Source: CAZOHG01 sp964579725 (lineage in GTDB: Bacteria; Zhuqueibacterota; JdFR-76; BMS3Abin05). From it: a stretch of 29,958 nucleotides of DNA. Location of the stretch: positions 1 through 29,958 of the forward strand of contig CAZOHG010000045.1 in the NCBI GenBank assembly GCA_964579725.1, in the 5' to 3' direction. A program made the translations under genes and the position numbers. The notes beneath the pieces are model-generated. The model saw only the letters and a program-made list of their open reading frames with translations. It did not search any database and was not told the DNA's origin. Shown piece after piece: positions 24,146-29,958 of this stretch (position 1 is its first letter; the number at the start of each line of letters is the position of its first letter).

Positions 24146-24565
24146 CTAATTCCTTTCGTTCAAATAGGTTTGCAAAACAGACGCCAGTTCCGCCCAGGTT
24201 GAGTAATCTTGAACGGTCAAGTGTTCATCTTTGTTTCCGGTAATCATTTTGGTCAGGAAAATATTTCTCCGGTAAACGCAAAGCACCGGCTTTTTCATTT
24301 CCAATGCACGGGCAATTTCATAACCGACCCCCAGAGAGGGATTGGAAACCTCGGCAATCACCACGTCTGCCGCCGTCAGCCATTTGAGGTCTCGAGCAAA
24401 AATTTGTTCGGGTGTCAACGCTTCTTCCGCCTCCAGAACGTTGGGGTAAGCAATGTGCTCCGTCAAAACTCGGTGCCCTTTTTGCTTTAAAAAGGAGACG
24501 ATTTGGATGTACGTTTTCTCAAATTTCCTCCCCCCGCTAATAGAGGCAGCAAAGTAAATGTCCAT
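24146..24565 (-). CDS. DNPH1/Rcl-like nucleoside 2-deoxyribosyltransferase family protein
   Basis: A 139-residue soluble protein. It starts with MDIYFAASISGGRKFEKTYI, the signature N-terminus of the 2'-deoxynucleoside 5'-phosphate N-hydrolase (DNPH1, formerly Rcl) group. It also has DVVIAEVSNPSLGVGYEIAR, which contains the asparagine-proline loop and the glutamate region that forms the nucleophile site in this fold. These enzymes hydrolyse the N-glycosidic bond of deoxynucleoside monophosphates, including damaged or modified ones. The length matches the family (about 140-150). ATG 24565 has GAGGA about 5 bases upstream and is 6 bp after the SDR gene stop. Role in nucleotide-pool sanitation is inferred from family knowledge. 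Confidence 0.9.
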   Translation of the reverse strand: MDIYFAASISGGRKFEKTYIQIVSFLKQKGHRVLTEHIAYPNVLEAEEALTPEQIFARDLKWLTAADVVIAEVSNPSLGVGYEIARALEMKKPVLCVYRRNIFLTKMITGNKDEHLTVQDYSTWAELASVLQTYLNERN

Positions 24566-24571
24566 TTTTCC

Positions 24572-25315
24572 TCACACAATCAAACGCCCGCCGTCCACGG
24601 GCACAACGGCACCCGTAATGAAGTCAGAGCCGGTTAACAAAAAATGAATCGCCTCCGCTACATCTTTAGCGGTCCCCACGCGTTTCAACAGGGTACGGAG
24701 GGCCGAAATTCCGGCTTCTTCCTCCGAATAATCGTCCGGCAGTAGCACAGGACCCGGCGCCACGGCGTTCACGCGCACGTGAGGCGCCAGCGCTTTGGCC
24801 AGTGCCTGCGTCAGAGCAATGAGCCCCGCCTTGGAGACAGAATAGGGAATGAAATCCCCCCAGGGCCGCAACCCGCCCACATCGGCCACATTTACAATTT
24901 GCCCCGATTTTTTTTCGAGGAAAATTCGGCCTGCCTCTCTGGCCAGCAAAAAAGGCGCTCGAAGATTGACGCGCATGAATTTCTCCCAATCGTGGTCAGA
25001 AATTTCAGGAAAAGGCGTGCGATAAAAAATAGCCGCGTTGTTAATTAAAATGTCAACGGTCCCGAAATGTTCAACCGTTTGGCGTACCAGTCGTTTGATT
25101 TGAAACGGGTCGGACAAATCGGCCTGAAGACAAACAGCCTCCACACCCCTCGTCGCCAATTGCCGAACCAATTTTCGCGCGGAAACCTCCGAGCGGTGGT
25201 AGTGAATCACCACGCGGGCTCCGTCCACTGCCAGTCGTTCGGCAATGACACGCCCAACACGCTGCGCGGAACCCGTAATGAGCACAACTTGATTTTCAAG
25301 CGCTTTTTCCGTCAA
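24572..25315 (-). CDS. SDR-family oxidoreductase, pteridine-reductase-like
   Basis: A short-chain dehydrogenase of about 247 residues. It has the cofactor motif VVLITGSAQRVGR (TGxxxRxG as in FolM/PTR1 pteridine reductases, not the TGxxxGIG of most SDRs), LQADLSDPFQIKRL, DILINNAAIFYRTPF (NNAA), catalytic YSVSKAGLIALTQALAKALA and VNAVAPGPVLLP. C-terminal FITGAVVPVDGGRLI closes the fold. The signature suggests NADPH-dependent reduction of a pterin or related ring, but substrate is unproven. The start is uncertain. TTG 25315 gives a normal-length protein beginning LTEKALENQVVLITG. GTG 25330 and TTG 25411 are alternatives lacking well-placed ribosome-binding sites. It is followed at 6 bp by the DNPH1-like gene. 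Confidence 0.85.
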   Translation of the reverse strand: MTEKALENQVVLITGSAQRVGRVIAERLAVDGARVVIHYHRSEVSARKLVRQLATRGVEAVCLQADLSDPFQIKRLVRQTVEHFGTVDILINNAAIFYRTPFPEISDHDWEKFMRVNLRAPFLLAREAGRIFLEKKSGQIVNVADVGGLRPWGDFIPYSVSKAGLIALTQALAKALAPHVRVNAVAPGPVLLPDDYSEEEAGISALRTLLKRVGTAKDVAEAIHFLLTGSDFITGAVVPVDGGRLIV

Positions 25316-25464
25316 CCTAAATTTTCTCACTCCTCTCAGAAGATTTCTTCCCCCGGATTTTTGTCCAGCCACCCCGCCTACAAACAGATAAGTGCGCCCG
25401 AGAAAAAACAAGCCTGGGTTTTACTGAAATCCCTCCAAAAAACAATCTCACTAATCCAGCCGTT

Positions 25465-26406
25465 TTACCACGCACCCTGTTCCCTCGGGTGAAAAGAGCG
25501 GTGCACTTCTTTTAAATAATCCCGATCTAAATGCGTGTAAATTTGGGTGGTGGAAATATCGGCGTGGCCCAACATTTCCTGCACCGCTCGAAGATCGGCA
25601 CCGCCCTCCAACAAATGGGTGGCAAACGAATGACGCAACACGTGAGGACTCACATTCTTGGTCACTCCGGCCAATCGAGCGTATTTTTTCAGTCCCACAA
25701 AAATCGCCATTCGCGTCAGGGGACGACCGTTGCGGCTCAGAAAAAGCACTTCTCCCGAAATGCCCGGTCGGTACAAATCGGGGCGCACGCGCTGCAAATA
25801 GATTTCCACCGCGTTTTGCGCCGCACTTCCAATGGGAATCAGCCGTTCTTTCGAACCCTTTCCGAAAATTTGCACAAATCCCTCGTCCAAAAAAAGATTC
25901 TTTCGTCTGACCTTCACCAATTCACTCACCCGTACTCCGGTAGCGTAAGCAAATTCCAGCCAGGCTTTGTCCCGCAAACCCAATGGCGTTCGTACGTCTG
26001 GCTGTGCCAAAATCACCTCTATTTCCGGAACGGTCAGCACCACCGGAACTTTTCGCCTTAATTTCGGCGATTCCAGGTTTTGGGCCGGGTCGACTGCAAT
26101 TACCCCTTCATCTGCTAAAAATTGGTAAAAGTTGCGCAAAGCGGAAAGATTACGTCCCAGGCTGGCGGGTGCGTACCCCAGATCATTCAAAAAATAGGTA
26201 AAATCCAACAGGGTCTGAAGCGATACGCGCTCAAATTGCTGAATATTCCGCAATTCCAAAAAATTCAAGTGGAGCAGCAAATCGCGGGAATAGGCTTGAA
26301 TGGTGTTGGGCGACAAGCCTTTTTCCAGGGCAGCGTAGTGCAGAAACCGATCGACCCAGATTGTCAAGTCGGTGGCGGCTTTTTCTTTTGCTTGAACGGT
26401 TACCAC
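25465..26406 (-). CDS. Tyrosine recombinase of the XerC/XerD family
   Basis: A 313-residue site-specific recombinase. It has the N-terminal core-binding SAM-like domain (LEKGLSPNTIQAYSRDLLLH) and a catalytic domain with all tyrosine-recombinase residues: R159 (ATGVRVSEL), K183 (FGKGSKERLIP), H255 and R258 (HVLRHSFATHLL), H281 (LGHADISTTQIYTHLD) and nucleophile Y290. This size and motif set match chromosomal XerC/XerD that resolve chromosome dimers at dif. It is embedded in a packed housekeeping operon with no phage or integron signs, so a mobile-element integrase is unlikely. GTG 26406 overlaps the upstream gene's stop region by 7 bp and has GGGAG 9 bases upstream. The ACC/GTT codons that follow fit. 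I do not assign XerC versus XerD firmly. Confidence 0.93.
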   Translation of the reverse strand: MVTVQAKEKAATDLTIWVDRFLHYAALEKGLSPNTIQAYSRDLLLHLNFLELRNIQQFERVSLQTLLDFTYFLNDLGYAPASLGRNLSALRNFYQFLADEGVIAVDPAQNLESPKLRRKVPVVLTVPEIEVILAQPDVRTPLGLRDKAWLEFAYATGVRVSELVKVRRKNLFLDEGFVQIFGKGSKERLIPIGSAAQNAVEIYLQRVRPDLYRPGISGEVLFLSRNGRPLTRMAIFVGLKKYARLAGVTKNVSPHVLRHSFATHLLEGGADLRAVQEMLGHADISTTQIYTHLDRDYLKEVHRSFHPREQGAW

Positions 26407-27083
26407 AGTTTAGCACTCCCGGGGCAGGCTTTCACGCACAGACCGCAAATCATGACCCCCAATCCTCGTTTCCTGGAGAAGAAGTCCAACAGCGAAAAAC
26501 AAAGATCAAAATCGAAATCCTGCGGGGAATCGCCCAAAGCACCCACGGGGCATTCTTCCACACAGCGCCGGCATTTTCCGCAGCTAAACGGTACGAGCGA
26601 TGGGGCTGCAGGAAGCGGCAAATTGGTCAGAACCGTCACCAGGCGCACTTGCGCCCCGAATTCGGACGTCACCAACAGATTGTTCCGCCCTAACCAGCCC
26701 AACCCGGCCGCTACGGCCACGTGCCGGTGCGAAACGTGTGCGTCTTGCTTTTTCCAGTCTAAAATCTGAGAAGCGGCGATGGGCAGGGCACGGTAGCCCA
26801 TTTCTTGAATTTTGTTTGTAACGTCAAAAGCAATCCGGTCCAGTTGAGCATTTGCCTGTTTGTAATGCCATTTGTACAATAACGTGGGGCCATCTGTGAG
26901 ACTGTCCAAAACGGCCTTTGAAAGACGAACGGCGATGGAAATGGCAAAAGGCCAATCCTGATTTTCCTGAGGAGTGAGATTTAAATAAGGGGAAAGGGAT
27001 TCGTCAATTTTTGCCACCCCTATTTTGGCGGCTCCTCGCTCTTTGGCGAAGGCTTCGATTTTGCGGAAATTCTCGTCGTTCAT
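26400..27083 (-). CDS. Short QueG-like 4Fe-4S protein (epoxyqueuosine reductase-related)
   Basis: A 227-residue protein with two ferredoxin-type clusters: C168, C171, C174 and C178 (SCGKCRRCVEECPVGAL), then C195, C213, C216 and C220 (ICGLCVKACPGSAK). The cobalamin/reductive-dehalogenase-like region GLGWLGRNNLLVTSEFG precedes them, as in QueG. Canonical QueG is longer (about 310-380) with a C-terminal HEAT-like part. It also has an aspartate in the segment before AGLGW; here that segment reads DAHVSHRHVAVAAGLGW, spaced differently. It is therefore probably a paralogous iron-sulfur oxidoreductase and not queuosine synthesis itself. ATG 27083 starts 5 bp after the upstream gene's stop. Its own stop overlaps the recombinase GTG. 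Confidence 0.87.
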   Translation of the reverse strand: MNDENFRKIEAFAKERGAAKIGVAKIDESLSPYLNLTPQENQDWPFAISIAVRLSKAVLDSLTDGPTLLYKWHYKQANAQLDRIAFDVTNKIQEMGYRALPIAASQILDWKKQDAHVSHRHVAVAAGLGWLGRNNLLVTSEFGAQVRLVTVLTNLPLPAAPSLVPFSCGKCRRCVEECPVGALGDSPQDFDFDLCFSLLDFFSRKRGLGVMICGLCVKACPGSAKLW

Positions 27084-27088
27084 GTGTT

Positions 27089-27541
27089 CTACGATTCGGA
27101 GAGCACCTTTTCGGTAATGGAAAGAGCCACACCGGACAACACCACTTCCGGCCCCATTTGGGTAAAATCACCGGAAAGAATGCTACGGTCGACATTGGCG
27201 TACAGGGAGCAAGAGGCGGCTTTTTCAACAATGAGACCGGAAATTTTTCCCGCCGATTCCGCCACAAAGGTCACTTCACCCAGCGAGTCACTAACCACGT
27301 ACCCCGTACAAAAATGAAGCTCCAAATGTGAATCCTGGGTAAAAACCGAAATCAAATTTCCTTTTCGACTTCCGATGGAAATGCCGGGGTAAATTTCCAC
27401 GGCAACTTTTCGTCCCGATTCCCGGTCCTGCACCACCAAGCGCCAACTGTTTCCGGAGAATTTTGCTTGCGTCTCGAGAACTTCGGCTATTTTCTGAACG
27501 TCCGTTTCCTTAAAAGTAAACGTCTTTTCTTTCTCCTGCAT
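27089..27541 (-). CDS. Protein of unknown function (150 aa)
   Basis: A soluble protein of about 150 residues, with no signal peptide and no membrane segment. It begins MQEKEKTFTFKETDVQKIAE. The middle is beta-rich (SWRLVVQDRESGRKVAVEIY, GNLISVFTQDSHLELHFCTG) and the end is FTQMGPEVVLSGVALSITEK. I do not recognise the family. It heads the packed operon that includes the QueG-like, recombinase, SDR, DNPH1-like and protease genes. The start is uncertain. ATG 27541 gives a normal protein N-terminus, whereas TTG 27598 adds a basic peptide (WRRKKGKGKPLSK) that may be untranslated. No good Shine-Dalgarno separates these choices. Confidence 0.75.
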   Translation of the reverse strand: MQEKEKTFTFKETDVQKIAEVLETQAKFSGNSWRLVVQDRESGRKVAVEIYPGISIGSRKGNLISVFTQDSHLELHFCTGYVVSDSLGEVTFVAESAGKISGLIVEKAASCSLYANVDRSILSGDFTQMGPEVVLSGVALSITEKVLSES

Positions 27542-27943
27542 TTTGCTCAAAGGTTTGCCCTTTCCTTTCTTCCGCCGCCATTCCTCAATTTTTGGCAATT
27601 TTTCAATCCTGTTCGGTCATTTTTAACAAGCGTCTTTTCTGAATTAGTGGGAAGACAGTTTGAAACGCCAAAGAAAAACCGACTGTATTTCCGCTCATTT
27701 TTTGAGAACCTTCCCCAAAGCCACAAAGAGCAAAAAACTACCGAACATTCTATGCCCCTCCGCACAGGCAAGCAGGGAAACAACCCCTCTTTTCAATGCC
27801 TTTCTTCAATTAAATATGTAGTTTTTAGAAAAGAATTGCAAGCGGAAATTTTCAGAATGGAATCGGACGGCTTCTTCGGACTAATTGGTCGAAACCGCCC
27901 GATTCGTTTTTCCAGACTTTGCCATTCCAATATTTGGCAGTCG
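27542..27943. other. Intergenic region upstream of the operon led by the 150-aa protein
   Basis: About 400 bp between the lamin-tail gene stop (27944) and the next minus-strand start. It contains a long hairpin near the lamin-tail gene end (27860-27905), annotated separately. A weak minus-strand promoter candidate has TTGCAA (27841-27836), 17 bp, then CATATT (27818-27813). I see no ORF with supported coding features, apart from the possible N-terminal extension starting at TTG 27598. Confidence 0.4.
27860..27905 (-). terminator. Long hairpin 3' of the lamin-tail protein gene
   Basis: Arms GAATCGGACGG (27860-27870) and CCGCCCGATTC (27895-27905) pair over 11 positions with one non-Watson-Crick pair, which is G-U on the minus-strand RNA. 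An inner TTCG/CGAA stem lies in the loop. It begins 38 nt after the stop at 27944. A run of five Ts follows only on the plus strand, so on the minus strand it is a non-canonical terminator or a 3'-end stabilising structure. Confidence 0.4.
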
Positions 27944-29200
27944 CTACTTGAGCAAAAGCATTTTGCCCGAAGCGGTACATTCCTTTGTTTTCAATCGGTA
28001 AAAATACAGACCTGTACCAACGGGTCGGCCCCGGCTGTCTTTTCCGCTCCACACAATTTGGTGTCTCCCCGCCAATTGGTTCCCACGAATAAGAGTCACC
28101 ACACGCTCTCCCTGTGCGTTGTAAACGGCCAACTCCACAAAATCGCTTTGTGGAAGCGTGTACACAATGTGGGTACTGGGATTAAAGGGATTCGGAAAAT
28201 TCTGAAGCAGTACGAAATCGGCCGGTTGCAACTTTGCCTCTTCGTGGACAACGGTCGGAACGCCCAACGCATTGGCCGCCCCCGGAGTGGGCGTACTAAA
28301 AAAAGTCCAGGTATCAATTCCATCCGACACGCGCCCGTAGGAGGTGTCAGGCGCCTGAGGCCCAAAACTCAACGTGTCCACAACGGAAGTGTCTGCGGCA
28401 AACAGGCCGATTTGCTCCCCCTTCCCGCTCAATTTAAATGGCGCGTGAAGCACCCCTTCCTCCGGTTCCTTGTCCGCCCAAAAGACCAAATGGCCGCCCG
28501 GGGGAATAGTTGTGCTGTCCGGTGCTGTGGAGGGAATCTGCCACTGAGCAGGGTCTTTCAAATCGTCCGTCAGGAACATGCCCCCCACGTCCACGGGAGC
28601 GGTACCGGCATTGAACAGCTCCAACCAGTCGTCAAAATCACCCTGGGCGTCGGCACAGCAGGCGTCATTGCTGGCCATAAATTCATTAATCACAATGGGA
28701 ATCGGTCGATTCGTGTAGCGGGGCGTGGAATTTTGGAAGTTCATCCAGGTATTTGCCCCGTCCGGGTAACGCCCCATGGAAACATCGGTTTCTTGCTTTG
28801 AAAAGGTCAGTGTGTCGATAGGGGTTTTGCCGTCAGCAGCGAACAAGCCGATTTGTTCGCCCTTAGAGCTCAATTTGAGTTTCACATGCCGAACGCCCTG
28901 CTCGGGCTGCTTGTCCGCCCAAAGAAGTAAAAACCCGCCCGGGGGAATGGTTGTGCTGTCCGGCGCTGTGTCTGGGATTTGCCAGGCAGTTGGCTTCGCC
29001 AGATCGTCGGTGATGTACAGGCCGCCAATATTAACAGGATCTGGACCCGGGTTGTAAATTTCGATCCAATCGTCGTACTCCCCGTGGGAATCGGCTAAAG
29101 CGGAATCATTGCTGGCCATAAATTCATTAATTTTCAAATTTTGTGCCTGCGTTGCTCCTGCCAACCAAAACATGAAAATCACAATCAAGACTTTTCGCAT
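27944..29200 (-). CDS. Secreted protein with two lamin-tail domains and a type IX sorting C-terminus
   Basis: A 418-residue secreted protein. The signal peptide (MRKVLIVIFMFWLAGATQAQ) is followed by two lamin-tail (LTD) domains at about 23-163 and 170-310. Each begins INEFMASND, has DDW(I/L)E(I/L), a GG..(I/L)TDDL turn, PGG....WADK and GEQIGLFAAD. The C-terminal 80 residues are a T9SS-type sorting domain: LLQNFPNPFNPSTHIVYTLP, ELAVYNAQGERVVTLIRG and GTGLYFYRLK. In Bacteroidota such domains route proteins through the Por system to the cell surface. LTD domains occur in surface and secreted bacterial proteins, sometimes with nucleases, but no nuclease domain is attached. ATG 29200 has AAGGAGG five bases upstream. 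It begins 59 bp after the upstream beta-propeller gene. Confidence 0.92.
   Translation of the reverse strand: MRKVLIVIFMFWLAGATQAQNLKINEFMASNDSALADSHGEYDDWIEIYNPGPDPVNIGGLYITDDLAKPTAWQIPDTAPDSTTIPPGGFLLLWADKQPEQGVRHVKLKLSSKGEQIGLFAADGKTPIDTLTFSKQETDVSMGRYPDGANTWMNFQNSTPRYTNRPIPIVINEFMASNDACCADAQGDFDDWLELFNAGTAPVDVGGMFLTDDLKDPAQWQIPSTAPDSTTIPPGGHLVFWADKEPEEGVLHAPFKLSGKGEQIGLFAADTSVVDTLSFGPQAPDTSYGRVSDGIDTWTFFSTPTPGAANALGVPTVVHEEAKLQPADFVLLQNFPNPFNPSTHIVYTLPQSDFVELAVYNAQGERVVTLIRGNQLAGRHQIVWSGKDSRGRPVGTGLYFYRLKTKECTASGKMLLLK
28271..29134 (-). repeat. Tandem duplication of the lamin-tail domain
   Basis: Two in-frame copies, 29134-28712 and 28693-28271, encode the LTD domains of the secreted protein. 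They share blocks such as INEFMASND, DSTTIPPGG and KGEQIGLFAAD. The DNA is also still similar in places, for example around the CCGGGGGAAT-type proline-glycine segment. Divergence elsewhere suggests an old duplication. Confidence 0.85.
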
Positions 29201-29259
29201 TCTCCCTCCTTTGTGTTTTGAATTTTTGAATTAACGATTTTTTTCATCCTTTTTTGCCG

Positions 29260-29958
29260 TTAGTTTTCCTCCAATAAAAAAACAAACAACTTTTGTTCGG
29301 AATCACTCACAATGTAGAGGCGGTGGCGGACAAAATCCCACGCCACCCCTTCCGCTTTGGGAAAAGAGAGCGAAAATTGTTCGAAAACGCCGCCCTCGGG
29401 ACTCCATAGAAACAGTTTTCGCCCCTGGTCGCTGACAATCCAGAACTTTCCGCGAGATGTGTCTGCGCAAATGCCCGAAAAATCCGGTGCAAAATTCAGT
29501 CTCCATTTTTGATCCACGGAAAAATCTGGCTTCAGACGTATAAATAACCCCGGATTTTTCTCTTTTAGGGTGAAAAGCGTCCCCTGCGAATCCACGCAAA
29601 TGCCTTCCAGGCCGCTGTTGTCCGATCCCTCCAAAATGCGGCGGCGTTGGATTTCCCTGCCCTGAAGATTCAGTTCGACGATTTCACGGGTTTTCTCTTC
29701 CGTGACCCAAAGGCAGTGACGGAGCGAATCGAAAGCCACGCCTTCCAAATCAGTCCCGGCAAAGGGCAATTCTTGTAGAACGGTGCCCGTCAAGCTGATC
29801 CGGTACACTCGGCCGGTGCGGTCGCTTACCGTCCAGAGTGAAGCCCCTCCGGAACCGAGGGACAATCCCGAGGGCTCCGGAATGGCAAGCCGGTACTCGG
29901 ACAGGAGCCGCAGCGATTGGGCCGGTTTTTTCGGCGGTGTCCCATCCCGAAGCGAACA
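29260..29958 (-). CDS. SdiA-regulated-like beta-propeller protein (5' partial)
   Basis: At least 232 residues, open to the window edge on its 5' side. The visible part starts with CSLRDGTPPKKPAQ and then has propeller repeats: YRLAIPEPSGLSL, LWTVSDRTGRVYRIS, DLEGVAFDSLRHCLWVTEEK, LEGICVDSQGTLFTLKEKNP, FSGICADTSRGKFWIVSDQG and AEGVAWDFVRHRLYIVSDSE. The periodic EG(V/I)..D...LW(V/I)..E pattern fits the SdiA-regulated family of predicted periplasmic or secreted propellers. The cysteine at the very edge, followed by small and proline-rich residues, could be a lipoprotein cysteine, but the signal region lies outside the window. An internal TTG at 29865 is not the real start, because coding signal continues upstream. 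Function is unknown. Confidence 0.82.
   Translation of the reverse strand, partial: CSLRDGTPPKKPAQSLRLLSEYRLAIPEPSGLSLGSGGASLWTVSDRTGRVYRISLTGTVLQELPFAGTDLEGVAFDSLRHCLWVTEEKTREIVELNLQGREIQRRRILEGSDNSGLEGICVDSQGTLFTLKEKNPGLFIRLKPDFSVDQKWRLNFAPDFSGICADTSRGKFWIVSDQGRKLFLWSPEGGVFEQFSLSFPKAEGVAWDFVRHRLYIVSDSEQKLFVFLLEEN

Noticed and set aside
25465..26406. Tyrosine recombinase as the sign of a mobile element or integron
   Set aside because: The protein has chromosomal XerC/D features and overlaps housekeeping genes. No attachment-site duplication, cassette array or phage genes are nearby, and the tRNA is about 25 kb away.
27467..28801. 444-residue open frame on the plus strand
   Set aside because: It lies antisense to the well-supported lamin-tail secreted protein and the start of the 150-aa gene, has no recognisable domain, and is a shadow of those frames.
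1..29958. CRISPR arrays, insertion sequences, transposases and toxin-antitoxin pairs
   Set aside because: No regularly spaced repeats, transposase motifs or terminal inverted repeats were seen. The XRE/membrane pair is not a recognised toxin-antitoxin family.

Overview
The window is a bacterial chromosomal segment, almost entirely coding, with 24 protein genes, one tRNA and one 10-N scaffold gap. Twenty genes run on the minus strand. Only a three-gene stretch (about 3.1-4.6 kb) and one small gene (about 11.4 kb) run on the plus strand. The gene content suggests a Gram-negative member of the FCB group, perhaps a Calditrichota/KSB1-like lineage. The evidence is an Omp85 protein, several signal-peptide outer-membrane proteins, a lamin-tail protein with a type IX (Por) secretion C-terminal sorting domain, and a 1137-residue barrel-like protein with segments I recall from large FCB surface proteins. 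The phylum is inference; the Gram-negative envelope is well supported.

Layout. 0-3 kb: a CAU tRNA with terminator and promoter, then an aldehyde dehydrogenase / FMN-oxidoreductase operon with a near-consensus promoter. 3-4.6 kb (plus strand): a small XRE-type regulator overlapping a polytopic membrane protein, with an operator-like inverted repeat in the regulator's own promoter, then a small outer-membrane barrel protein. 4.6-11 kb: an envelope cluster of a secreted NHL-repeat protein, the 1137-residue surface protein and a three-POTRA Omp85 protein. This is the best candidate in the window for an undescribed system. 11.3-12.7 kb: a 98-residue protein of unknown function convergent with a HypE-like AIR-synthase-fold protein. 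12.9-17.1 kb: an operon of a FapA/DUF342 protein, a soluble PAS histidine kinase and a sigma-54-activating response regulator.

17.5-21.9 kb: carA-carB, making carbamoyl phosphate for pyrimidine and arginine synthesis. carA is interrupted by 10 Ns, but the flanks share GCG, and merging them restores an intact gene. 22-23.3 kb: a TPR/TolB-like lipoprotein. 23.5-27.5 kb: a tightly packed operon of a small unknown protein, a short QueG-like iron-sulfur protein, a XerC/D-type recombinase, a pteridine-reductase-like SDR, a DNPH1-like nucleotide hydrolase and a site-2 protease family protein. 27.9-30 kb: the tandem lamin-tail secreted protein and a beta-propeller (SdiA-regulated-like) protein that runs off the window edge.

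The window has no CRISPR array, insertion sequence or phage gene. Most genes are housekeeping or envelope functions. The novelty lies in the envelope cluster, the FapA-coupled two-component operon and several small regulatory palindromes. No database search was possible, so family names rest on motifs and remembered family features.
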